Shown here: positions 1-6,276 of the stretch, piece by piece
Layout: each line of letters starts with the position of its first letter
How positions within the stretch are numbered: the first letter of the stretch is position 1
Assembly (NCBI GenBank): GCA_964549945.1
Contig: CAZJXD010000117.1
Coordinates: 1 to 14,501, forward strand
Direction of reading: 5' to 3'
DNA length: 14,501 nt
Origin: B25-G16 sp964549945
GTDB taxonomy: Bacteria > Desulfobacterota > DSM-4660 > Desulfatiglandales > B25-G16
The notes under the pieces: generated by a model
Database searches by the model: none
Told to the model about the DNA's origin: nothing
What the model saw: the letters and a program-made list of their open reading frames with translations, nothing else
Position numbers and translations under genes: made by a program

Positions 1-788
1 AACCTTCCCGTATCGCCCCTCTGATTTCTGTAGGAGTAGAAGATATCGGGCTCGTGGCAGGTACACCTCTCGGCTATTTCGATGTTTTTCCTCTCAATAC
101 CTGCATGGAGAAGCCCTTCCAGGTTGGCCTTCCAAAGGTCAAAGAAGCCCCCGCCGTCTTTCGATTCATTGGCGATATAGTCGTTGCTGCTTTGGAACAC
201 GCTTTTCACCTGTGAGATGACCTCCGGGCCGACCCTGTAGCAGCATGGGCCGATAGATGGCCCGATTCCCACCATGATATTCGCTGGAGATGAGCCGAAG
301 GCCTCTTCCATGGTCATAACGGTATTGGCCGCGATCGATTTCAGTGTACCCCTCCATCCCGCATGGGCAACCCCAACAGCCCGCCTCATTGGGTCGAAGA
401 AGAGCATGGGCACACAATCAGCCACGAGGACGATCAAACAGATCCCCGGCGTATCGGTTACCATGGCATCGGCGTCATCAATGGCATTTTCTTGATCAGT
501 GCTGCCTCTACCTCTCAGCTCATCTGAGACAACCCTCACGTTGCCGGAATGGATCTGCCTGGCAATGGTGAACTGATTGAGCGGAATCCCAATGGCCTCA
601 GCAAGCCTCCTTCGATTTTTCATCACCTTATCCGGATCATCGCCGACATGGAGGCCAAGATTGAGCGAGTGATAGGGGAACTCGCTGAACCCGCCGGTTC
701 TGGTTGATACGAAGTGCTCGATTTCCTTGAAAGGCAGTAGGTTTTCAAAATGTACTATGCTGAGCAACCCGTGCCTTTTCTCAATCAT
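1..788 (-). CDS. pgeF: Peptidoglycan editing factor PgeF / YfiH (polyphenol oxidase, laccase-type), 3' end cut by window edge
   Basis: The minus strand stays open from an ATG at 788-786 to base 1, giving 262 residues. The family is about 250-280 long, so only the last few residues should be missing. Family marks are an N-terminal STRTGGFS (about 28-35), QIHSG around His80, ADCVP with Cys125, AHAGWRG with His142, GIGPSIGPCCY (about 174-184) and a C-terminal CTCHEPDIFYSYR. His80, Cys125 and His142 correspond to the metal-binding His-Cys-His set known in YfiH/YlmD proteins. Family members act in the cytoplasm and are reported to remove wrongly incorporated residues from peptidoglycan precursors; older annotations say laccase. 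A GGAAGG ribosome site lies about 9 bases before the ATG. It follows tupA on the same strand after a 221-base gap, and nothing links it functionally to tungstate uptake. The family call is firm; the physiological substrate is known from relatives only. Confidence 0.93.
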   Translation of the reverse strand, partial: MIEKRHGLLSIVHFENLLPFKEIEHFVSTRTGGFSEFPYHSLNLGLHVGDDPDKVMKNRRRLAEAIGIPLNQFTIARQIHSGNVRVVSDELRGRGSTDQENAIDDADAMVTDTPGICLIVLVADCVPMLFFDPMRRAVGVAHAGWRGTLKSIAANTVMTMEEAFGSSPANIMVGIGPSIGPCCYRVGPEVISQVKSVFQSSNDYIANESKDGGGFFDLWKANLEGLLHAGIERKNIEIAERCTCHEPDIFYSYRNQRGDTGR

Positions 789-928
789 GCTGGTACCTTC
801 CAGGAGCGGACCACCCATCAATCAACTTGAAGCTTTACTCACTCCTGTCTTATCTTCGCACAACCAATGGCCTTGAGCCAGTCGAGTTCCCTGATGCGAG
901 GCACTAATAGACTTACTGCACCAAACAT

Positions 929-1006
929 TGTATGTAAAGAAAAACCTCCTATGTCCTGCGCGAGTTCTATGGGCAGCTCGTAGGGCCGAGCGATCAATTA
1001 CATACA
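929..1006 (-). repeat. 9-bp inverted repeat enclosing a 78-base intergenic element after tupA
   Basis: TGTATGTAA at 929-937 is the exact reverse complement of TTACATACA at 998-1006. Between them lie a 5-bp hairpin (GCTCG 976-980 with CGAGC 987-991, loop of 6) and, on the minus strand, an AGGAGG at 950-945. The element begins 3 bases after the tupA stop codon. It could be a folded 3' UTR, a small RNA or a remnant element. It has no T-run, so it is not a standard terminator, and it lacks the tRNA signature loops. The pairing is seen directly; the function is unknown. Confidence 0.35.
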
Positions 1007-1009
1007 TGT

Positions 1010-1822
1010 TTATGGAATGGCCTGCGGTATAAAGAGAGGTTGACCGAACTTCTCCACCCCGAACTTCCTGATGATCTGCTGGCCCTCTTGGGAAGTGACC
1101 CAACCGATGTATGCCATGGCAAGGACGTAGTTCACGTGGGGAAATCTAGCGGGATTTACCGCCATGATCCCGTAAGGATTGAAGAGATCCTTATCTCCCT
1201 CACAGAGAATCACGAGGTCTACCTTGTTCGAGTATGCCAGATAGGTTCCCCGATCGGCCAGGGCATAGGCCTTCTTCTCATTGGCAATCTGGATGACTGC
1301 CCCCATTCCCTGCCCTGCTTCCGCGTACCATTTTCCCATCGGCGTAATCCCTGCTTTCTTCCAGATGAATTTCTCCTTTTTATGGGTACCCGAGTCATCG
1401 CCCCTTGAGATGAAGGGCGCGCCCTTTTGGGCGATTGCCGCGAAGGCCTTTTTCGCGTCCTTGAATCCCTTGATGCCCGCGGGGTCTTCCTTAGGGCCTA
1501 TGATGATGAAGTCATTGTACATAACATCTCGCCTGTTCACGCCGAATCCATCGGCGATGAACTTATCCTCCGCTGCTCGGGCGTGGACGAACACCACATC
1601 CACATCCCCTGCCTCCCCTATCTTCAGGGCCTTGCCGGTTCCCACGGCGATCACGTCCAGCCGACAGTCAAATCTTTTTTCGAAGGGCGGGTTCAGGGCC
1701 CCGAAGAGCCCGGTGTTATCGGTGCTGGTGGTGCTCGAGATCTTCAGCCGCTCCTGTGCCGATACGGATACCGCACAGAGCACTAAGGTAATGGATAGAA
1801 ACAAGATCACGTATCTTTTCAT
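1010..1822 (-). CDS. tupA: Tungstate ABC transporter, periplasmic substrate-binding protein TupA
   Basis: The product is 270 residues. It captures tungstate oxyanion outside the inner membrane and delivers it to the TupB permease. Residues 1-22 form a signal peptide (MKR, hydrophobic stretch, cleavage near VSA/QE). The TupA anion-binding signature TTSTDNTGL lies at about 31-39 and the second signature SRGDDSGTH at about 139-147, both typical of TupA rather than ModA. A further ATG 45 bases upstream is open, but the ATG at 1822 has a strong AAGGAGG about 6 bases before it and starts the signal peptide, so it was chosen. It is transcribed away from tupB and tupC, whereas these genes are usually collinear. 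Its leader contains a long hairpin (1898-1949). Some relatives also take molybdate. Confidence in the Tup family is high; specificity for tungstate is inferred from the motif. Confidence 0.93.
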   Translation of the reverse strand: MKRYVILFLSITLVLCAVSVSAQERLKISSTTSTDNTGLFGALNPPFEKRFDCRLDVIAVGTGKALKIGEAGDVDVVFVHARAAEDKFIADGFGVNRRDVMYNDFIIIGPKEDPAGIKGFKDAKKAFAAIAQKGAPFISRGDDSGTHKKEKFIWKKAGITPMGKWYAEAGQGMGAVIQIANEKKAYALADRGTYLAYSNKVDLVILCEGDKDLFNPYGIMAVNPARFPHVNYVLAMAYIGWVTSQEGQQIIRKFGVEKFGQPLFIPQAIP

Positions 1823-1897
1823 CGTTCTCCTCCTTAAAAGGTTATCAATTGCTTGTAATGGTTCCATTCTTTACCCGTACGCTATTTTTCATTCCCT

Positions 1898-1949
1898 GTG
1901 GAATCTTCCCGGCTTGACCATGAGATGGCTTAGGCCTTGGAGATTCCAC
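1898..1949 (-). promoter_or_regulatory. Long hairpin in the tupA 5' leader
   Basis: GTGGAATCT (1898-1906) pairs perfectly with AGATTCCAC (1941-1949). Two more pairs continue inward (one G-U, one G-C), giving about 11 pairs. The inner loop contains a small CCAT/ATGG stem. The hairpin would be transcribed in the roughly 140-base leader between the proposed tupA start of transcription and its ATG. This may be cis-acting RNA control, such as a metal-cofactor riboswitch or mRNA stabiliser, or an operator on DNA. I could not match it to the Moco riboswitch pattern I remember. The pairing is direct observation; the role is inference. Confidence 0.35.
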
Positions 1950-1971
1950 CAGTATGAATGATCAGGATGCA

Positions 1972-2000
1972 TTGATAGCATAGGAAAATGAGAATAACAA
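1972..2000 (-). promoter_or_regulatory. Candidate sigma-70-type promoter for tupA
   Basis: On the minus strand TTGTTA (2000-1995) is followed after 17 bases by TATCAA (1977-1972), with TG one base before the -10, an extended -10 feature. Each hexamer matches consensus at four of six positions. Transcription would start near 1965. The -35 overlaps the left arm of the inverted repeat at 1993-2017, so a protein bound there would block it. Confidence 0.45.
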
Positions 2001-2017
2001 TAGAATAATTTGTTATT
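1993..2017. promoter_or_regulatory. AT-rich inverted repeat, candidate operator of the divergent tup genes
   Basis: AATAACAA (1993-2000) and TTGTTATT (2010-2017) are perfect inverted copies with a 9-base spacer. The neighbouring sequence to about 2035 has further related TAGAATAAT and CTATTATTTTAT pieces. It lies between the two divergent promoters and overlaps the proposed tupA -35. The regulator encoded at 3870-4784 is the obvious candidate to bind it. AT-rich DNA makes such repeats commoner by chance, so confidence is moderate. Confidence 0.42.
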
Positions 2018-2035
2018 ATTTTCTATTATTTTATA

Positions 2036-2063
2036 TTGACATCCATTTTTTTCCTTTTATAAT
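2036..2063 (+). promoter_or_regulatory. Near-consensus sigma-70 promoter for the tupBC-regulator operon
   Basis: TTGACA (2036-2041) and TATAAT (2058-2063) are both perfect consensus hexamers with a 16-base spacer. The start of transcription would fall near 2070, leaving a leader of only about 20 bases before the tupB ATG at 2089. The ribosome site AAGGAT (2075-2080) is 8 bases before that ATG. A promoter this strong implies a repressor for control. Confidence 0.82.
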
Positions 2064-2088
2064 CACCTCAAAAAAAGGATGTCGCCTC

Positions 2089-2781
2089 ATGGAATACATT
2101 ATTGAAGGAATCGCGAGGGCCTTGGCGCTCATTTTCTCCCTCGATCGGGAGGTCTACGGCATTGTCGGTCGGTCCGTACATTTTGCCCTCATGGCGACGA
2201 TGCTTGCCACTATTGTAGGGGTGCCAACGGGATTTTTGATTGGATCGAGGGTATTCAGGGGGAGGCCGGCTGTGATAACCCTGTTAAACACCTTGATGGC
2301 CCTGCCCACCGTGGTAATAGGTTTGCTGGGCTATGCCTTTCTTTCCCGCAGGGCCCCGCTTGGCTTTCTGGATTTGATCTTTACCCCTCGAGCGGTGATT
2401 CTAGGGGAATTCTTTCTCTCCCTCCCGATCATCATCAACTTGACCGTATCCGCGGTGCAGGCGGTGGATAAGAGGGCCTTTCTGACGGCTCAGACATTGG
2501 GGGCAGGGCGCTGGATGGTCGCCTGGACGGTGTTGATGGAGGCGCGCTTCGCCCTTTTGGCTGCCATCATCGCCGGGTTCGGCAGGGCCGTCTCCGAGGT
2601 TGGTTCTGCCATGATGCTGGGGGGAAATATTCGTTACTTTACGCGGACCATGACCACCGCGATTGCCCTTGAGGTGAGCAAGGGGGAATTCGGTTTCGGC
2701 CTCGCCCTGGGGTTCTTTCTCCTTCTCGTGGCATTCTCAATCAATATCCTCTTTCATTACTTCCAGGTGAAGGGAAGATAG
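2089..2781 (+). CDS. tupB: Tungstate ABC transporter permease TupB
   Basis: The 230-residue inner-membrane protein forms the tungstate channel with TupC. There are about five hydrophobic helices, near residues 32-54, 60-84, 100-122, 150-172 and 203-225. The cytoplasmic coupling loop (EAA-like region) includes TLGAGRWMVAWTVLMEAR at about 136-153. It is followed by the segment AIIAGFGRAVSEVGSAMMLGG (about 158-178), which is characteristic of TupB/ModB-like permeases. Its length matches TupB (about 230). It starts after the promoter at 2036-2063 with AAGGAT 8 bases upstream. The tupC ATG follows its stop codon after one base, which suggests translational coupling. The substrate is inferred from the neighbouring TupA. 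Confidence 0.93.
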   Translation: MEYIIEGIARALALIFSLDREVYGIVGRSVHFALMATMLATIVGVPTGFLIGSRVFRGRPAVITLLNTLMALPTVVIGLLGYAFLSRRAPLGFLDLIFTPRAVILGEFFLSLPIIINLTVSAVQAVDKRAFLTAQTLGAGRWMVAWTVLMEARFALLAAIIAGFGRAVSEVGSAMMLGGNIRYFTRTMTTAIALEVSKGEFGFGLALGFFLLLVAFSINILFHYFQVKGR

Positions 2782-2782
2782 G

Positions 2783-3811
2783 ATGGGCAAGAGGGATAAG
2801 ATCATACAGCTCGAGCTAAGGGGAGTTGTACACTGCTATGACGGAAGGGTCGTCCTAATCGTTGACCACCTGACCATCGAGAAGGGAAGAGTCTATGCAT
2901 TAGTGGGGCCTAATGGTGCGGGGAAGACCACGCTACTCCATATCATGAGCCTGATCTTACGGCCGGATCGAGGAGAGGTATTCTTCGAGGGAACGCGGAT
3001 GGGGCAGGATGAATCTAAAAGGATAAATGCCAGGCGTTCGATGACCGTGGTCCTCCAGAATCCCTATCTGTTCGACGCCACTGTCAGGGATAACATAGAG
3101 TATGGGCTGAAGGCGAGGGGTGTGGAGAAGAGGGAAAGGGAGCGGCGTGTGGGAGAGGTCCTGGAGCACGTCGGCCTCTCGGATTTTGCGGGAAGGAGGG
3201 CCAGACAGATCTCCGGGGGAGAAGCCCAGTTGGTCGCCCTGGCGAGGGGGCTTGTCCTCAGGCCTTCGATCCTCTTTCTGGATGAGATCACGGCCAATCT
3301 GGACGTCAAGCATGTAAGCCAATTGGAGCAGGTGATCGAGGAGATCAACCGAGAACGGGGAACCACCATTGTGATGACTACCCACATCCTGCCCCAGGCC
3401 TATCGATTGGCCGATCGGGTCTTCTCCCTTTTTGAGGGGCGAATCGTGCCCTCCGGGATGTTCAATCTGTTCAAGGGAGTGTTCAGACATGATGGCAAGG
3501 AGCTCGTCTTCGATACGGGAAGGATTCGGATCCATGTCGCTCAGGAGATCGAGAATATGGAGAAGGGGTATATCTCAATCAACCCAGAGGATATCATTGT
3601 CTCGAGTGAGCGGCTCTTCTCAAGCGCCAGGAACGCCTTTCCGGGAAAGATCACCAAGATTATTGAGCAAAATGGTACGGTGCACCTGGAAGTCAAGGCA
3701 AAGGAGACCTTCCGGGCGCAGATCACAAAACTCTCCTTCCATGAGATGGGGCTTACGTTGGGAACGGAGGTATTCCTGATCTTTAAGGCCTCATCGGTTC
3801 ATGTGCTCTGA
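2783..3811 (+). CDS. tupC: Tungstate ABC transporter ATP-binding protein TupC with C-terminal TOBE-like domain
   Basis: The 342-residue cytoplasmic ATPase powers TupB. The nucleotide-binding domain spans about 8-225: Walker A GPNGAGKTT at 42-50, Q-loop Gln92 in VVLQNPYLF, signature ISGGE at 143-147 (usually LSGGE), Walker B ILFLDE with Glu168, and switch His201 in TTHI. Residues from about 240 to the end add a beta-rich region with IINPEDI-type and GKITKI elements. These fit the TOBE domain that binds oxyanion in ModC and related ATPases. Many TupC proteins are shorter and lack this domain, so the tail may allow transport to be inhibited by the substrate. It is separated from tupB by one base and from the downstream regulator by 58 bases with no terminator. 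Confidence 0.92.
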   Translation: MGKRDKIIQLELRGVVHCYDGRVVLIVDHLTIEKGRVYALVGPNGAGKTTLLHIMSLILRPDRGEVFFEGTRMGQDESKRINARRSMTVVLQNPYLFDATVRDNIEYGLKARGVEKRERERRVGEVLEHVGLSDFAGRRARQISGGEAQLVALARGLVLRPSILFLDEITANLDVKHVSQLEQVIEEINRERGTTIVMTTHILPQAYRLADRVFSLFEGRIVPSGMFNLFKGVFRHDGKELVFDTGRIRIHVAQEIENMEKGYISINPEDIIVSSERLFSSARNAFPGKITKIIEQNGTVHLEVKAKETFRAQITKLSFHEMGLTLGTEVFLIFKASSVHVL

Positions 3812-3869
3812 ATCTTCATTATGACGCGGAGGGGTTCACAGAAGCAAGGGGGCAATAAGGGGGGATTGG

Positions 3870-4784
3870 GTGATGGAAAAGGAGATGCTTACCGTCAGGG
3901 AGCTGGCGGATTACCTGAACCTGAACGAGAAGATAGTGTATAAGCTCGTTCGTGAGGGAAAGCTTCCGGGCACCAGGGTCACGGGAAAGTGGACATTTTC
4001 GAGATATCTCATCCGGAACTGGATCGAGTCCCATTCCCTGGAAGGATTCGCTGGATGGCAGCTTCCGCCGCGCTCATCCCCCTCGACCGATCTGTTCATC
4101 TCTGGAAGCAATGATCTGATCCTCGATCGGATCCTATCGGTTGTCTTGAAGATTGAGGCCCCGGATATCTTGGCCTACTTCTCCAACACCGGGAGCATGG
4201 GAGGGCTCAAGGCCTTGCGAATGGGCAAGGCCCATTTGGCAGGCATTCATCTGTATCACCCGGAATCGGGACAGTACAATATCCCCTATCTCAAGGAGCA
4301 TCTCTCCAATGAGAACGTGCTTCTCTATAACCTGGCATATAGAACCCAGGGCTTCATATTCAGGAAGGATCTGGAGTTCGGAGGGATCTCCGATCTGGTG
4401 GAGAAGGGCTATCGGTTTATCAACAGGGAAGCGGGATCGGGAACGAGGCTCCTGTTAGATTTTCTGTGCAATGAGGGGGAAATCGATGCGCACCAGATAA
4501 GGGGATACTCGAACGAGGTCTTTACCCATATGGAGGTGGGAGTTGCTATCCTGAGTGGGGAGGCGGATGTAGGATTGGGAATTCAATCCGTCGCAGAAAG
4601 CCTTGGGCTTGGGTTCTTGCCACTCCGGAAGGAGCGCTATGACCTTGCCGTTCCCGCGGAGAACCTTTCCCTCAAGCCGGTGCAGGTATTCTTCAACGTG
4701 ATTCACTCGAAAAGGTTCCTTCAGGCCTCGAAGGGTTTACCCGGGTATGATTTAAGGGATTCGGGAAAGCTGTTGAGTTCTTGA
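3870..4784 (+). CDS. Predicted tungstate/molybdate-responsive regulator: excisionase-type HTH plus PBP-like domain
   Basis: Residues about 6-52 of this 304-residue protein form an excisionase/MerR-like helix-turn-helix (LTVRELADYLNLNEKIVYKL, then GKLPGTRVTGKWTF and LIRNWIES). The rest (about 70-295) matches the periplasmic-binding-protein-like domain found fused to such HTH domains. Marks are ISGSNDLILDRIL, NTGSMGGLKAL, HLAGIHLYHPESGQYN and REAGSGTRLLLD. In this family the cytoplasmic binding domain senses a small ligand, often molybdate or tungstate when next to mod/tup genes. Translation may start at GTG 3870 or at ATG 3873. AAGGGGGG lies 8 bases before the ATG, which slightly favours the latter. 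As last gene of the tup operon it probably controls tupA and tupBC through the inverted repeat at 1993-2017. It differs from the TunR and ModE families. Its 3' end faces the next gene across 14 bases, with no visible terminator. Confidence 0.88.
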   Translation: MMEKEMLTVRELADYLNLNEKIVYKLVREGKLPGTRVTGKWTFSRYLIRNWIESHSLEGFAGWQLPPRSSPSTDLFISGSNDLILDRILSVVLKIEAPDILAYFSNTGSMGGLKALRMGKAHLAGIHLYHPESGQYNIPYLKEHLSNENVLLYNLAYRTQGFIFRKDLEFGGISDLVEKGYRFINREAGSGTRLLLDFLCNEGEIDAHQIRGYSNEVFTHMEVGVAILSGEADVGLGIQSVAESLGLGFLPLRKERYDLAVPAENLSLKPVQVFFNVIHSKRFLQASKGLPGYDLRDSGKLLSS

Positions 4785-4798
4785 TGATCGAGGCTCAT

Positions 4799-6262
4799 TT
4801 AAAGGGGAAGGCGGACGGAAAAGGTCGAGCCCGCCCCTTCCTTGCTCTCTACCCTCACGGTCCCGTTGTGGGCCTCTACGATGCTCTTCACGATGGGAAG
4901 TCCGAGGCCTGTGCCTACAATGTACCTGGTCTTGTCGGTTTTTACCCGGTAGAACCTCTCGAAGATCAGGGGAAGCTGATCCGACGCGATGCCGTAGCCG
5001 GTGTCGCTGACTCGTATCTCCAGGAAATCCCCTTTCACCTGGCCTGCCACGTTCACCTTCCCGCCTTCAGGTGTGTAGATAATGGCGTTGGTGATGAGAT
5101 TGCTGAACACCTCTTCCATGCTTTTCGGGTCCGCATTGATGAGGGGAAGGTCGGCCTTTTCAAGGGTGAGGCGGATATCCTTCTCCTTTGCCCTGGATTG
5201 CATGAATTCCACTAAGTTCTCGAGGATATCCATCAACCGAACCTGTCCCTTATCCTGCACTATCAAGCCCGCCTCTATCCGGGAAAGATCTAGGAGGTCG
5301 TTCGTGAGGTCAACGAGCCCCTCGACCTTGCGTGACATTTTATAGAGTATATCGGCCTGCTTGGCGCTCAGCTCCCCTGCGAGCCCGTCCATGATGACCT
5401 TGATCTGGCTGAGGATAGTGGAAAGCGGGCTCCTGAGTTCGTGGGAGACCATGCTCACAAATGCGGACTTCATATCGTCGAGTTTCTTGAGATGGGTGAT
5501 GTCATCGATGATGGTCACGGAGCCGAGTATCTCCCCCGATCGGCTCTTGAAGGGAACGGCTTGAGCTCTGAGGTATAGCTGGTCGTCTAATCCCTCGCCC
5601 TTATCAGGGGGTACGATCTCCGCGCTCAGGATCTTGAACTCCCCTGGGTTCAATTCCAGGATACCATCGATGATACCGGTGAGCCTTTCATCGGCCGTGA
5701 GGGAGGTGAGCGGCTTGTCGTTAAGGGGCTCGCCATCATAGTGAAGCATCCTCAAAAGCGTGGGGTTATAGAGTATGATATTCTTGTTTCTATCGGTTAC
5801 CAGAACGCCACCTGCGAGATAGTTCACGAGCGTCTTGAAGCGTGTCTTCTCCGTGGCGATATCCTGTAAGGTTCTGGTCATCTCCACGGCCTTGCCAACT
5901 ACCACCCTCAACTGTTCCGGGGTGAAGGGTTTCGGTATAAAATCAAAGGCTCCTTTTTTCATTGCCTCGATAGAGTGCTCCAGGGTGGCGAAGCCGGTGA
6001 TGACAATCACCACGGTATCGAGGTGTTGTTCACGAACCTTGGCGATAACCTCCATTCCGCTTATCCCCGGCATCATCAGATCAGTGAGGATGATATCGTA
6101 GTAGTTCTCCGCGATCATCTCGAGCCCTTGCTCGCCGCTTTCGGCCAGGTCTACCAGGCAGTTTTCCCTTGCGAGTATCTTGAAGCAACCGTTCCTGATC
6201 CGCTGCTCATCATCTATCACCAATATCCTCGGCTGGTATGCCCGATCCTCTATGAGCGCCAT
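4799..6262 (-). CDS. Hybrid REC-PAS-histidine kinase
   Basis: The 487-residue protein has no membrane segment, so it should be cytoplasmic. A receiver comes first (about 12-125), with Asp17/Asp18, phospho-acceptor Asp61 (LTDLMMPG), Thr89 and Lys111. A PAS domain follows (about 140-260: YLAGGVLVTD, then IIDDITHLKKL). Next is a dimerisation/H-box with His274 in FVSMVSHELRSPL. The ATPase domain has NLITNAI (388-394), DTGYGI with Asp420, and GTGLGL (450-455). The order receiver-first suggests it is phosphorylated by an upstream kinase and passes the signal on. It starts 14 bases after the PAS-PAS kinase, with GGGAGGTG before the ATG, as last gene of the operon. Its PAS ligand cannot be read from sequence. 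All catalytic residues appear intact. Confidence 0.95.
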   Translation of the reverse strand: MALIEDRAYQPRILVIDDEQRIRNGCFKILARENCLVDLAESGEQGLEMIAENYYDIILTDLMMPGISGMEVIAKVREQHLDTVVIVITGFATLEHSIEAMKKGAFDFIPKPFTPEQLRVVVGKAVEMTRTLQDIATEKTRFKTLVNYLAGGVLVTDRNKNIILYNPTLLRMLHYDGEPLNDKPLTSLTADERLTGIIDGILELNPGEFKILSAEIVPPDKGEGLDDQLYLRAQAVPFKSRSGEILGSVTIIDDITHLKKLDDMKSAFVSMVSHELRSPLSTILSQIKVIMDGLAGELSAKQADILYKMSRKVEGLVDLTNDLLDLSRIEAGLIVQDKGQVRLMDILENLVEFMQSRAKEKDIRLTLEKADLPLINADPKSMEEVFSNLITNAIIYTPEGGKVNVAGQVKGDFLEIRVSDTGYGIASDQLPLIFERFYRVKTDKTRYIVGTGLGLPIVKSIVEAHNGTVRVESKEGAGSTFSVRLPL

Positions 6263-6276
6263 GGGTTCACCTCCCT

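Noticed and set aside
841..928. Minus-strand 29-codon frame (MFGAVSLLV...) before pgeF
   Set aside because: The AGGAGG upstream is 16 bases away, too far for normal initiation, and I recognise no family; it could be a decayed gene end but is unsupported.
929..1006. Reading the inverted-repeat element as a tRNA
   Set aside because: It has no GGTTCRA-type loop, no proper anticodon arm and no fitting acceptor discriminator layout.
822..1103. Minus-strand open frame of 93 codons between tupA and pgeF
   Set aside because: It overlaps the tupA 3' end in another frame, has no ribosome site and no recognisable protein pattern.
1281..1961. Plus-strand open frame of 226 codons opposite tupA
   Set aside because: It is a shadow of the clear tupA coding strand, with no family motifs.
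2957..3535. Minus-strand open frame of 192 codons inside tupC
   Set aside because: tupC has every ABC ATPase motif in the other strand; this is its antisense shadow.
4785..4798. Terminator between the convergent tup regulator and hybrid kinase genes
   Set aside because: The 14-base gap has no stem-loop or T-run.
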